This document shows, piece after piece, positions 1 to 9,912 of a stretch of 64,000 nt of DNA. The notes under the pieces are model-generated. The model was not told where the DNA came from, made no database searches, and worked only from the letters and a program-made list of their open reading frames with translations. The position numbers and the translations under genes were made by a program. The stretch spans positions 186,001 to 250,000 of the forward strand of contig CAVVZJ010000010.1 of assembly GCA_963752755.1 (NCBI GenBank), given 5' to 3'. Position 1 is the stretch's first letter. Each line of letters opens with the position of its first letter. Origin of the DNA: CAVVZJ01 sp963752755. Lineage in GTDB: Bacteria; Planctomycetota; Planctomycetia; Isosphaerales; Isosphaeraceae.

Positions 1-984
1 CTCTGGAGCAGCATGCCCGACGACGCCCTGTTCCGCGAGGCTCGCGCCGGGACCTTGCGGGCGAACCTCCGCCGGCAGGTCGACCGGATGCTGGACGACC
101 CGAAGTCCGACGCCTTCGTGGCGAACTTCGCCGGCCAGTGGCTGCAGCTCCGCAGGCTGGACGGCGCGTCGCCCCGACGCCGACCTCTTCCCCGGCTTCG
201 ACGACGCCTTGCGGGACGCGATGCGGCGGGAGACCGAGCTCTACTTCGCCGACGATCCTCCGCGAGCAATCGGAGCGTCCTGGAGCTGCTCGACTCCGAC
301 TACACGTTCGTCAACGCGGCCCTGGCCCGGCACTACGGGATCGAGGGCGTCTCCGGCGACGACTTCCGTCGGGTCGCCCTGGCCGACCGTCGTCGCGGCG
401 GGGTCTTGACGCAGGCGAGCGTCCTGACGCTGACCTCGAACCCCAACCGGACCTCGCCCGTGAAGCGCGGGCAGTGGATCCTCCAGCAGATCCTCGGCAC
501 GCCGCCCCCGCCGCCCCCGCCCGACGTCCCCAAGCTGGACGAGAGCGCGCAGGCCGCCGACGCCGCCTCGCTCCGCGAGCGCCTGGAGCTGCACCGGGCC
601 AACCCCGAGTGCGCCGTCTGCCACCAGCCAGATGGACCCGCTCGGGCTTCGCCCTGGAGAATTACGACGCGGTCGGCCGCTGGCGGACCACGCGACGGCC
701 AGTTCCCGATCGACCCCTCCGGCGAGCTGTCCGGCGGACGGAAGTTCGCGGACGCCGGCGAGCTTGAAGCAGGTCCTCGGGACCACGTCCGCCAAGAAGT
801 TCGCCCGGAACCTGATCGAGAACATGCTGACCTACGCCCTCGGCCGGGGCCTGGAGCCTGACGACTACTGCACGGTCGAGGCGATCCGCAAGCGGCTCGC
901 TGGCCGATGACGTACCGGATTCGCAACATCCTCTTCGGGATCGTGGAGAGCGAGGCGTTCCAGCATCGGGGCGTCGCCCAGTGA
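1..984 (+). CDS. DUF1592/DUF1588/DUF1585 protein, C-terminal part (frameshifted)
   Basis: The start lies outside the window. These large exported planctomycete proteins usually carry an N-terminal cytochrome c module and are encoded just before a DUF1552 gene, as here; their enzymatic role is unknown. Visible are the end of DUF1592 (MPDDALFREA, then FAGQWLQLRRLD), DUF1588 (YTFVNAALARHYGI, TSNPNRTSPVKRG, ILGTPPPPPPP, a cytochrome-like ECAVCH near 605-625, GFALENYDAVGRW) and DUF1585 (LIENMLTYALGRGLE near 815-855). The blocks lie in different frames, with switches near 170, 255, 630, 700 and 770, and the last block ends at TGA 982-984. The switch near 170 fits loss of one C from a C run. I treat it as one gene with sequence errors, not as several small genes. 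Confidence 0.8.
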
Positions 985-1025
985 CCGCGAGTCAGTCCGC
1001 CAACCGTCACAACCAGGACGACGAC

Positions 1026-2364
1026 ATGGCGAGCCGAATCAACCGTCGGACCATGCTCCGCGGATTGGGAGCCGCCCTGGCCTTGCCCTGGATGGAGAGC
1101 CTCCCGGCCGTCGCCCGGGCCGCCGGCGCATCCGGCAAGCCGCCGGTGCGGATGTGCTTCTGGTACGTCCCCAACGGCGTCCACCTGCCGACCTGGTTCC
1201 CGGAGCACGACGGGGTCCTGGTCGACCTGCCCGAGACGCTCCAGCCGCTCGCCTTCGCCCGCGATTACCTCAACTGCTTCCACGGCCTGACGCACAACAC
1301 CGCCCTGACCAACGGCGACACCGAGGGCTGCGGCCACGGCCAGGGGGCCGCCAGCTTCCTGACCGGCGCCCAGGCGTACAAGTCGCAGGACGCCGTCCGG
1401 GTCGGCATCTCCGTCGATCAGCTCTACGCCCGGCACGTCGGCGACGCGACCCGCATCCCCAGCCTGGAGCTCGGCTGCGAGTCGGCCCGCTCGGGCAACG
1501 CCTTCGGCTACAGCGGGACCTACAAGACGCACATCTCCTGGCGGACGCCGACCTCGCCCGCCCCCTACGAGATGAACCCCAAGGCTCGTCTTCGACCGCC
1601 TCTTCACCGAGGGGAGCAGCAAGCCTGACCCAGGCGACCGTCGCCGATCGCGACTTCTACCGCCGGAGCATCCTCGACTACGTCCTGGACGACGCCCGCC
1701 GCGTCCGCGACCGTGTCTCCTCGGCCGATCGCCGCAAGCTCGACCAGTACCTGACCGGCGTCCGCGAGGTCGAGCGCCGCGATCCAGAACGCCGCCACCT
1801 CGGTCGAGCTCCCCGGCGACCGACTTCGAGCGGCCCGCCGGCATCCCGGAGGACTTCGACGAGCACCTCCGGCTCATGTGCGACCTGATGGTCCTCGCCT
1901 TCCAGACCGACAGCACCCGGGCCTCCAGCTTCATGGTCACCAAGGAAGCCACCGACCGGAACTACCCCTGGCTCGGCTTCACCGACGGCCACCACGAGCT
2001 CTCCCACCACGGCAACGACGAGGAGAAGAACCGCAAGCTCCGCGAGATCGACCGCTACCACATCTCGATCCTCGGCTACATGGTCGAGAAGATGATGACC
2101 GTCGAGGAGGCCGACGGATCGACCCTGCTCGACAACTCGATGATCCTCTACGGCAGCGGGATCAGCGACGGCGACCGCCACGACCACGTCAACCTCCCGG
2201 TCATCGTGGTCGGCAAGGGCGGCGGCACGCTGCGGGCCGGGCAGCACCTGGCGTGCCGCCCCGAGACGCCGATGTCCAACCTCCTGCTGTCGATGCTCCA
2301 GCAGGCCGGCGTCCCGGTCGACCGCTTCGGCGACAGCACCGAGCCGCTGCCCGGCCTGCTCTGA
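1026..2364 (+). CDS. DUF1552 family protein (frameshifted)
   Basis: Exported protein of unknown function, about 445 residues, the standard partner of DUF1592 proteins in Planctomycetota. The start ATG 1026 gives INRRTMLRGLGAALALPWME, a twin-arginine-like signal; a GTG at 981 in the same frame would overlap the previous gene. Typical blocks follow: WYVPNGVHLP, FLTGAQAYKSQ, LELGCESARSGNAFGYSGTY, and in the C-terminal half YPWLGFTDGHHELSHHGND and DNSMILYGSGISDGDRHDH. Frames change near 1585 (before LVFDRLF), near 1622, near 1780 (IQNAATSVELPGD in the third frame) and near 1825. The stop is TGA 2362-2364, 22 bp before the next gene. The family call is firm; the breaks are probably sequence errors. 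Confidence 0.87.
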
Positions 2365-2386
2365 GAGTCACGAAGGAGCTTCTCGC

Positions 2387-4551
2387 GTGGGGATTCGTCG
2401 TTTGAGCTGGACCCTCCTGGTGTTCGCTGCTTGCATCCTGCCCACCACTCGCGGCCAGGACACGCCCGCCCCCGCACGCGCTGGCGAGTCGATTCAAGAC
2501 CTTCGGAACGAGGACGTGGAGGTCCGCCGCAAGGCCGCGATCGCGATACGGTTCTCCGGGAAGGACATTCAGCGGCGCGGCCCTGCCGGCCTTGATCGAA
2601 CTCCTGAAGTCGGAGAAAGACGGCCAGGTGCGATTGGCCGTCCTCGATGCGTTGACCTCCCTCGGACCCGACGCCGCCCCGGCCGTGCCCGCGCTCGTAT
2701 CCACCTTGCAGACCAACTATGGAGGCCAGTCGAAGGAGGAACTGCACCAGGACTACCGCTCCGCCCTGGCCCTGGCGGCCATCGGCAAGCCGGCGGTCGC
2801 CGGGCTGCGCACGGTCCTGGGCGAGCGGAAGGTCAACGTCCGCGCCGAGGCCGCGATGGCCCTGGGTCGGATCGGCCCAGAGGCCGAGGCAGCCATCCCC
2901 GACCTGATCCTCCGCCTCGCCGACGAGAGCGAACGCGTCGCCCACGAGGCCAGCCTCGCCCTCGGCCGGATCGGCCCGGCCGCGGTCGGACCCTTGACCG
3001 AGGCGACCCAGGATCCGAGCGCCGCCGTCCGCGCTCGGGTCATCGAGGCCCTGGGACCCCTGACGGCCAACGACGATCGCGCCCGCACCTTCGTCCTGGA
3101 ACGCACTCGGGACGACGCGCCGGAGGTCCGAGCCGCCGCCTTGAAGTCGCTCACATCGTCCGACCTGCCCGACGAGAGACTGTCTCCAATCCTCAAGGCG
3201 AGTCTGGCCGACCTTCACGAGGATGTGCGCCTGGCCGCGGTCAACCTGCTGATGGCCCATCGGGACCAGCTTCCGCCATTGGCAATGCACCTGGAATCCC
3301 TGCTCACGGCCGAGGATGACGGGGTCGCCCGCCATGCCGCCTTCCTGCTCGGCGCCCTCGGCCCCGAGGCGGTCCCCATCCTGATCCGTTCCCTGGCCCG
3401 GGACGAGAGCCGGATCGATCCGAACGCCGCCGCGCTGGCGCGGATTGGTCGGCCGGCGGTCGAACCGCTCGCCCGTTCGCTCAACGACGCCGACCCGCGC
3501 CACCCGTCGCGGTGCGGCCCTCGCCCTCGGCCAGGTCCGACCGTTGCCGCCGGGCGTGGTCGCGAAGCTGACCGCCGGTCTGGACGATCCCGTCCCCGAA
3601 GTCCGCGCCGGGTTCCTCGCCGCTCTCAATCAACTCGGTCGCCGCGGCACCGCCGCCGCGCCGGCCGTGCGTGCTAGGCTCCACGACGAATCGGCGGAGA
3701 TCCGTTGCCAGGCGATCGACGTCCTCGTCCGCTCGGCCCCTCATGACGACCCACTCCTCAACGACCTCACGGCCTGCCTCGACGACAACGCCCCCCGCGT
3801 CCAGCAACGGGCTCTCCTGGCCCTCCGTTCGCTCGGTCCTCTCGGCCGCGGCGCGTTGCCCGCCACGATCGCGAAGCTGGAAAGCCCTGATCCTGAGGTC
3901 CGTCGGTTAGCCGCCGAGTTCATCGGGAGTCATGGACCGGCCGCCGCCGCGGCCGTGCCCGCGCTCGCCTCCTTGCTCGACGATCCCGCGGCCGAGACCC
4001 GGACGATCGCCGCCCAGGCTCTCGGAAACATCGGCAAGGCCGCCCAGCCAGCCTTGCCCCGCCTGACCGCCCTGCTGAAGGACCAACCCGCCGAGGTCCG
4101 GGTCGCGGTCGTCTCGACGCTGGGGAGTCTGGAACTCGATGCGGAAGCGATCCGTCCCGATCTCTCCCAGGCGCTCCGGGCCGACGAGCCCGACGTCCGC
4201 CGCGCCGCCATGCGAGCCATCCAGCGACTCGGTCCCGACGGCGCGCTCTTCGTGCCCGACATCATCCTCCTGGCAGCCAACCGGGACGAACGACGCACCG
4301 TCGAGCGCTCGCTCCGCCGCTTCGAGCGCTCGGGAACCGACCCTCGATCCGTCCCGGAGCTGATCGAACAATTGAAGCATGATCAGGAGCCCGTCCGCCT
4401 GCTGGCGGTCCGGTTCCTGGGACTGGCCGGTCAAAGGGCCCGGGCGGCGCTCCCTGCACTCGAACGGTTGCAAGACGATCCGAGTGCCGAGGTCCGTCAG
4501 CAGGCCGAGGCCGCCCGCGAACGCATCATGAGCCAGCCGGCCTCCGGTTGA
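2387..4551 (+). CDS. HEAT-repeat protein, exported (frameshifted)
   Basis: About 720 residues built almost entirely of HEAT/PBS-lyase-type repeats (motifs such as RAEAAMALGRIGPEAEAAIP and RTIAAQALGNIGKAA), a helical solenoid that normally serves protein-protein contact. The GTG start at 2387 is supported by AAGGAG about 8 bases upstream and gives a signal peptide (LLVFAACILPTTRGQ). The frame changes near 2575 and near 3495; repeats continue in phase across both. With the 22-bp gap to the DUF1552 gene it probably forms an operon with the two genes before it. No catalytic motif is seen, and the partner cannot be named. Confidence 0.82.
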
Positions 4552-4817
4552 ACGACGATCCCGGCCCTCGAACTCCCGGCGGCCGTCGCCAGTTCCCGGG
4601 GAGCGACCGGACCAACTCGACCCGGCCCGGGACGCCCGGATTGGTCGAGGGTTCATCACCCCTGGACATTTCCTGATCATTCACCCCCGACTCGACGACC
4701 ACTTTCGATTGCGACAAGCCTTCCCTATCAAGGACTTGCGTTCGACAGGCAGCGTGCGGCACGGGTTTCGCCAGAGCGACGCTGTCCGAGTCGAATACCT
4801 TCCAGGGAGCTTGTTGC
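4552..4817. other. intergenic, no gene seen
   Basis: These 266 bp separate the HEAT gene from the DUF1559 gene. I see no convincing reading frame, no strong hairpin and no clear promoter hexamers; presumably it holds the 5' region of the DUF1559 gene. Confidence 0.5.
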
Positions 4818-5761
4818 ATGAGATGTCACCGGGGCTTCACCCTGATCGAGTTGCTGGTCGTTATCGCGATCATCGGCGTCCTGATCGCGCTGCTCCTGCC
4901 GGCGGTCCAGGCCGCCCGCGAGGCGGCCCGACGCGCCCAGTGTGCCAACAATCTCAAGCAGATCGGGATCGCCTTTCACAATTATGCTGACATCCACAAA
5001 GGATTTCCTCCCACGGCCATCGGCGTGCAGCGGCCGACGCTCGAACAGTTCGGCGGCTGGGGCGTGCAGATCCTCGGCTACATCGAGCAGCCTCAGGTTT
5101 AGGGGCCTACAACTTCGACCTGGGGTTCCACCTCCCGGCCAACCAGACCGCGGTCCGCACGGTGCTGTCGGTCTATCTCTGCCCGTCCGCAACGCGGACG
5201 CAGAACCCCGTCGCGGGCGTCGTCGATTTCACGAAGGGGGGCGTGCCCAACATGTCCCTCGACGCCGCCGCGGGCGACTACTTCACGGCGCGGTCGTACA
5301 TTGTCTCCTGGTACGCCTCGCCGTTTGTCGAGCACATCGGGGCCCTCGATCAGACCGTTCACACACCGCTTTCGTCGATCACCGACGGCCTTTCCAACAC
5401 CCTGCTCACCTACAAATGTGCCGGCAAGCCCGATTACTGGGTCCGCGGCAAGTTCATCCACGGCTTCCCCACGCCAGGCTCTCCCTACGCGATCGATCAC
5501 TGGTGGAGTCATGGGGCCTGGGCCGGTTTCATGAACATGCGAATTGTTAGCTTCACCGGAGGCCAGTACGGGTACGACGGCCCTTGCGTCATCAACTGCC
5601 ACAACGGCTGGAATGGCGTGTACTCGTTCCACCCCGGTGGAATCAACACCCTCGCCTGCGACGGTTCGGTGCGTTTCCTCAAGGAATCGACGGCGAAGTC
5701 GGCAATCAAGGCGTATGTCACGCGAGCTGAGGGTGAAGTCCTCAGTGCCGATCAGCTCTGA
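4818..5761 (+). CDS. DUF1559 domain protein, prepilin-like N-terminus (frameshifted)
   Basis: About 313 residues. The N-terminus has a type IV prepilin/pseudopilin methylation motif (GFTLIELLVVIAI) and a hydrophobic helix, then the family hallmark LLPAVQAAREAARRAQCANN. DUF1559 proteins are strongly expanded in Planctomycetota and are thought to be surface or secretion pseudopilin-like proteins. A frameshift near 5098 falls just after GYIEQPQV; the second part carries SVYLCPSA, DGLSNTLL and the family C-terminus FHPGGINTLACDGSVRFLKE ending at TGA 5759-5761. A second member with a nearly identical N-terminus lies at 37.2 kb, and each is followed by a small lipoprotein gene. Confidence 0.9.
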
Positions 5762-5786
5762 TCGGAAACAGGGAAAGGGTACGAAC

Positions 5787-6370
5787 TTGGAGACCGATTG
5801 GCGACGGCGCGGCGGCCGTCCGTGCTGCCGCGTCCCGATGTTGGCCGTGCTACTGGCCTTGACCGGCTGCGGCAACGACGACCGCGTACCGCTCTATCCG
5901 GCGTCCGGCCGAGTCCTCGTCGATGGGAAACCGACGCCGGGGATCGAGGTCCGCCTCGTGCCGGCCGACCGGCCCGACGATCCGGATGCACTGAGGGCGT
6001 TCGCCCGGACGGACGAGGAGGGACGCTTCGTACTGGGCACTTATGAGAAGGAGGACGGCGCACCCGCCGGACATTACCAGGTGACGCTCTTCTGGTCCGC
6101 CCGACCGCCCGGTCCCGAGCCACCGACCGACGGCCTCGGCGGGCGCTTTGCTTCCCCCGAACGGACCAGCCTCGAAGCAACGATCGTCGAGGGTGAGAAC
6201 CGCCTCGAACCGTTCGAGGTCCCATCCGCCTCGTCCAACCCCTCGCGACGCCCCACCTCGCCCCGTTTCCGACCCAACCGCGACGGCTTCGATGGAACCG
6301 CGCTTCCGACTTCCGGAAGGACTCCCTGGGATGCTCGCCGAACTCGCCCTCGCGACGACGCTCGCCATGA
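5787..6370 (+). CDS. small lipoprotein, carboxypeptidase-regulatory-like fold (frameshifted 3' end)
   Basis: Lipoprotein of roughly 190 residues beginning 25 bp after the DUF1559 stop. The suggested start is TTG 5787, with GGAAAGGG about 8 bases upstream; ATG 5838 is an alternative. An Arg-rich segment and hydrophobic core end in lipobox LALTGC. Then come YPASGRVLVDGKPTPGIEVR and RTDEEGRFVLGTYEKEDGAP, the beta-sandwich pattern of transthyretin-like/carboxypeptidase regulatory domains, common in lipoproteins next to DUF1559 genes. The first frame stays open far beyond the domain, so I place a frameshift near 6222 and the stop at 6368-6370, overlapping the next gene by 40 bp. The end is uncertain. 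Confidence 0.6.
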
Positions 6371-7161
6371 CGCCCGTCGCGATTCCCAACCCGCCCTTGA
6401 TCCGCTCGGTGCAGAGCGGCCCCTGGTCCGATCCGATGACCCGGGAAGGCGGCCTTCTGCCCGGCCCCGGTTCGCGGGTGCAGGTCCGCGAAGGGCACCG
6501 AGTCCTCTACGATCGCAACTCGGACCAGCCGATCCGCTCGATCCATGTCGCCAGCGTCCTCGAATTCGCCCGAGATCGCGACACCCGGCTGGATGTCGGC
6601 CTGATCAAGGTCCAGGCCGGCGACGATGACAGCGAGAACGGCTTCGCCTGCGACGATCACCCAGTTCCAGCCGGCCGACTCTGCCGGTCGCGTCTTGGTC
6701 CGCGGTTCGGCCTGTGACAACGGGTCGATCGCCCGGCTCCTCGTCAACGGCCGCGAGGCCCGCGCCATCCGTCCCGGTTTCACCGAGTGGGAGATTGAAC
6801 TCGACGCCGAACCGGTTATCCCTGAAACAAGCGTATCGATACGGGCTCCGGAGCATCACCCCTGTATTTCCGGGCTTTCAGGCAAGGCGTCTCCGAGGGG
6901 GGTGTCGATTTCGAGTGAGCACCTCGCCGAATTCCATCGTTTCACCTTTCGCCTTGTTTCATAGGCCGTAGGTCACTGTCAGTCCTATGTCAATCGTCGT
7001 ATTACGCTTGTTTAGGGGTTAGCTTGACCGTGGAGGCCCACGCCGTCGACGAGGCCGGCAACGTCGAGGCGACACCTTACCGGCTCCGCACCGGTGCGGA
7101 GGCATCCCCCTCAGAGGTCGGTCTCGACTCAGCCGCGGCCGGTGTTGAGAAAAGACCCTGA
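6331..7161 (+). pseudogene. G8-domain protein remnant, internally deleted and interrupted by a MITE
   Basis: From ATG 6331 (GAAGGA about 10 bases upstream) comes a signal-like segment and a G8-type module: SGPWSDPMTREGGLLPGPGS, VLYDRNSDQPIRSIHV, LEFARDRDTRLDVGLIKVQ. G8 domains occur in extracellular polysaccharide-acting proteins related to CEMIP. The text then jumps, with a frame change near 6660, to what looks like the extreme C-terminus: GRVLVRGSACDNGSIARLLV, WEIELDAEPV and, after an insertion, SLTVEAHAVDEAGNVEATP. Family members known to me have several hundred residues between these parts, so a large internal deletion is inferred. The insertion at 6819-7019 adds a stop at 6962-6964; removing it with one TA restores the frame to TGA 7159-7161. 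Regarded as non-functional. Confidence 0.7.
6819..7019. mobile_element. 201-bp MITE with 18-bp terminal inverted repeats and TA target duplication
   Basis: The left end reads TCCCTGAAACAAGCGTAT from 6819. The right end, read inwards on the complementary strand from 7019, is ACCCCTAAACAAGCGTAA; 14 of 18 positions match without gaps. Both ends are flanked by TA (6817-6818 and 7020-7021), the target duplication of the IS630/Tc1-mariner superfamily. The interior is visibly less GC-rich than the host sequence and has no transposase frame. Excision of the element plus one TA joins GAACCGGTTA to GCTTGACCGTG in frame. A truncated IS630-type transposase lies 2.2 kb downstream, but its own ends are not seen, so a parent relationship is only possible. 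Confidence 0.8.
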
Positions 7162-7347
7162 GTCCCTGCTTTTGGATCCCCGCAGTGGCCGTTTGGAGGA
7201 CAGGCTTCGATCGGGACCGACTCGTCCTCATGGCCATATGGTCCATCCCGGCAACCGTCCCGACCCCCGGATTACGACGATTCGTAAGTTCCATCGACAA
7301 GCCATCGCGGGATGATCAACGCCGATTCCCGAAGAAAGGAACGGATC

Positions 7348-8934
7348 ATGGTCGAGGACCGTCACGATGCGGAGCTTCGGCGACGGGAGTTCCTCGCCGT
7401 GACGGCGGTACTGCTGGGCGCCTCGGGTATCCGGACTGCGAGCGGGTCGGAGCCGCTGGCAACGCCGGTGCCGGTCACGACTCCGTGGGCAGTCGGCGAC
7501 AGTAAGCAACTGTTCATTGATCGCCGCTTCATCGCGGACTGCGAGAACGTCACGTTGACCATGAATCCGGCCCAGAAGCTTGGCATCGTGCTCAACTCCA
7601 AGGATGTACCCTGGGAGCGTGGGACGGGTGGCTACTTCCGCGTCATCGAGGACGGTGGCAAGTTCAAGCTGTACTACGGCGCCTTCCTGGAGACCGGGCA
7701 TGGGCTCTGCTACGCCGAGAGCGACGACGGCTTGCACTGGAACCGGCCCGCCCTCGGGCTCGTGGAGATCGGCGGCCGTCGGGACAACAACGTCCTCTAT
7801 CCCGACGACGCCATCGACGCCACCATCATGATCGACCCGGAGGATGCGCCGGAGCGTCGTTACAAGCTCTTCCGCTCGCTCGTCACGCAGGACCCGGCGC
7901 GGGCGGGCGTGTACGCCTCGTATTCGCCGGATGGCATCCACTTCACGGAGGCGGATCGCGTCCTGCCGATGTGGCCGGAGACGTCGCCCATCGCCGACTG
8001 GGACCCTCGTATCGGCAAGTACGTCGTCTTCCTGCGCGTCTTTGTCCGCGACGACGAGAACCAGCGTCGCGTCGGCCGGCTCGAGACCGACGACCTGCTG
8101 AAGCCCTGGCCTTACCAATCCACCGACCCGCTGCTCAGCCCGCCGTCGCCTGAGAACATCGCGCAGGTTCTCTCGGTGGACGAGGGCGACGGACCGTACT
8201 GCGACATCTATACGAGCGCGGCCTGCCGCTACCCTGACGCCCAGGACGTGTACCTGATGTTCCCGTCGCTCTTCCGCCACTTCGCGCCGAGCCGGCAGCC
8301 CTGGTTCCGATTCGAGCCGGGCAACGACTATGGCCTGATCGAGTTGCAGATGGCCGTCAGCCGCGACGGGATCCACTGGGAGCGGCCGGACCGTCGTCCC
8401 TATCTCGCGATGGGCCTGCCGGACGAGTGGGATCGCTGGCTCACCATGATGGGCGTGGGCCTGATCCGCCACGGCAACGCCCTTTATCAATACTACTGGT
8501 CCACCGGCCGGACACACGACTCGGGCATCCTGCGACCGGAGTACGACAGAAGCCTCCAGCCAATCGCCGCCATCGGTGCGTTGCGGCAGCGTCTCGACGG
8601 CTTCGTCTCGGCCGATTTCGCTTGCTCGGGCGGGACCCTGACGACTCCACCTCTGGTGTTCAGCGGCACACACTTACACTTGAATATCGACACGGGCGGG
8701 ATGGGCACGGCCTTCGTCGAGATCCGCGATGCTCAGGGACGACCCATCACCGGCTTCACGCTCGCCGACTGCGAGGAGATTGGCGGTAACTTCCTGAAGA
8801 CGCCCGTTCGCTGGAAGGGCAAGGCGGACCTCACGGCATTGCGTGAGCAATCGATTGTGCTTCACATCTCGGCTCGTCGCGCCAAGCTCTATGCCTTTCA
8901 ATTCGCTGCCGATCCGCCCCCGGACCAGGACTGA
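7348..8934 (+). CDS. Tat-exported beta-propeller protein, glycosyl-hydrolase (GH32/43/62-like) type
   Basis: 528 residues, intact. The start ATG 7348 has AAAGGA 7 bases upstream; an earlier ATG at 7312 lacks a good site. The N-terminus has a twin-arginine-like signal (LRRREFLAVTAVLLGASG). The body shows repeated blade motifs of five-bladed propellers such as FKLYYGAFLETGHGLCYAES, DDGLHWNRP, ASYSPDGIHFTEADRV and SRDGIHWERPDRRPYL, and the C-terminus looks like a small beta-sandwich (TAFVEIRDAQGRPITGF). Planctomycete relatives are annotated as hypothetical or glycosyl hydrolase family proteins; catalytic acids cannot be assigned from sequence alone. A role in sugar-polymer handling outside the cytoplasm is inferred. 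Confidence 0.75.
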   Translation: MVEDRHDAELRRREFLAVTAVLLGASGIRTASGSEPLATPVPVTTPWAVGDSKQLFIDRRFIADCENVTLTMNPAQKLGIVLNSKDVPWERGTGGYFRVIEDGGKFKLYYGAFLETGHGLCYAESDDGLHWNRPALGLVEIGGRRDNNVLYPDDAIDATIMIDPEDAPERRYKLFRSLVTQDPARAGVYASYSPDGIHFTEADRVLPMWPETSPIADWDPRIGKYVVFLRVFVRDDENQRRVGRLETDDLLKPWPYQSTDPLLSPPSPENIAQVLSVDEGDGPYCDIYTSAACRYPDAQDVYLMFPSLFRHFAPSRQPWFRFEPGNDYGLIELQMAVSRDGIHWERPDRRPYLAMGLPDEWDRWLTMMGVGLIRHGNALYQYYWSTGRTHDSGILRPEYDRSLQPIAAIGALRQRLDGFVSADFACSGGTLTTPPLVFSGTHLHLNIDTGGMGTAFVEIRDAQGRPITGFTLADCEEIGGNFLKTPVRWKGKADLTALREQSIVLHISARRAKLYAFQFAADPPPDQD

Positions 8935-8937
8935 TGC

Positions 8938-9912
8938 CACATGTTTTCGACGCTCTCTCCGACCTTGCCCGGTCGATTCCCGTAGGCGGACCCCTGGTGG
9001 ACGGCGGGTATCGCGATGTCGCGGATTTGCTTCCTGAAAAAACGACCGAATATTGAAAAAATAATCTAAGGACGCGCCACCGGCTGGAGGCCGGTCGGTT
9101 CGCCTGTCGGCTGAAAGATGGACCCACACATCGCTAGTTCTGCCACAACCCCTGCTGTCCCCCCCCTGAAAGGAACTTGGCCTCGGCAAAATCGGCAAAT
9201 CGGCATCCACTCGAAGCCGTGGGTTGTCAGGTTGTCCGCCACGAAGATCCAAACGGGCTCAGGAACGGTCGCCTGGGTACGGCCGATGTGCGGGGCGAAG
9301 TCCTCCTCCGGCGGGGTCTTGTGAACCGTCGGGCTGATCACCCGCTCTGGGGCCACCTCGAACTTGCCGATCAGGCACTGCGTCCCGTGGCGCTTGGACT
9401 CGAACTCCACCCGCTCGGGCCGCCCTGGTTCCAGAGTCTTCGTCCGCGCAATCCGCTCCACTGCCGGGATGCCGGTCCTCCCGTCCACGCACACGATGCG
9501 GACCTCATCCTCGAAGCGTTCGAGGGACGCCCGGTCGCAGGCACACTCGGGTTCGACCTGGAACCGGAATCCCTTCGAGTCATCCGTGAACGCGTTGAGC
9601 CACTAATGGTTGCAACGCGGCCCCACTTGAAGAAACGCTCCGGCTGGTGGGGAGAGCATCCTGTTGACATTCCGTGATGATCAACATGGCCGCCCGGCCC
9701 GGCATCGGTCTGACCTCCCCGGCCTCTTGTGAAGATGGGTCAGCCAGGGAGTATCGCAAACAAGACTGGCCTCGCGAAGGAGGGATTCAGGCGGGGTGTA
9801 CTAGCAGGAGCGGCGTGAGTCGAATAGAAAAGCTAGTTGTCCGTGCGGGGTCGAGGGCGCACGACCCCGGCTGATTCTCAAGGCGTCCGAAGTTCGTGGG
9901 GAAGATCGCATC
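8938..9912. other. 975-bp intergenic region with a transposase relic
   Basis: Between the propeller gene and the membrane-bound dehydrogenase gene. An AT-rich tract at about 9027-9068 (GAAAAAACGACCGAATATTG) follows the propeller gene, an IS630 transposase relic occupies 9183-9675 on the minus strand, and the remaining 240 bp before the dehydrogenase gene show no gene and no clear promoter. Confidence 0.6.
9183..9675 (-). pseudogene. IS630-family transposase fragment
   Basis: On the minus strand a degraded DDE transposase can be read: PERFFKWGRVATI near 9650-9610, then after a TAG the junction WLNAFTDDSKGF, then RIVCVDGRTGIPAVERI (first catalytic Asp; functional relatives have VDEKTG), FESKRHGTQCLIGKFEVA, DFAPHIGRTQATVPEP and VADNLTTHGFE (second catalytic Asp). 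Similarity stops there, so the third acidic residue and the C-terminal domain are missing, as are the N-terminal helix-turn-helix and recognisable ends. It is a dead fragment, useful as evidence that IS630-type transposition has acted here. Confidence 0.75.

Noticed and set aside
500..530. Run of prolines (GTPPPPPPPDVP) as low-complexity artefact
   Set aside because: This proline run is a normal feature of DUF1588 proteins.
333..1952. Long open frames antisense to the DUF1592 and DUF1552 genes
   Set aside because: They mirror real genes in high-GC DNA, are Arg/Gly/Pro-rich and show no family pattern; the plus-strand frames carry the domain motifs.
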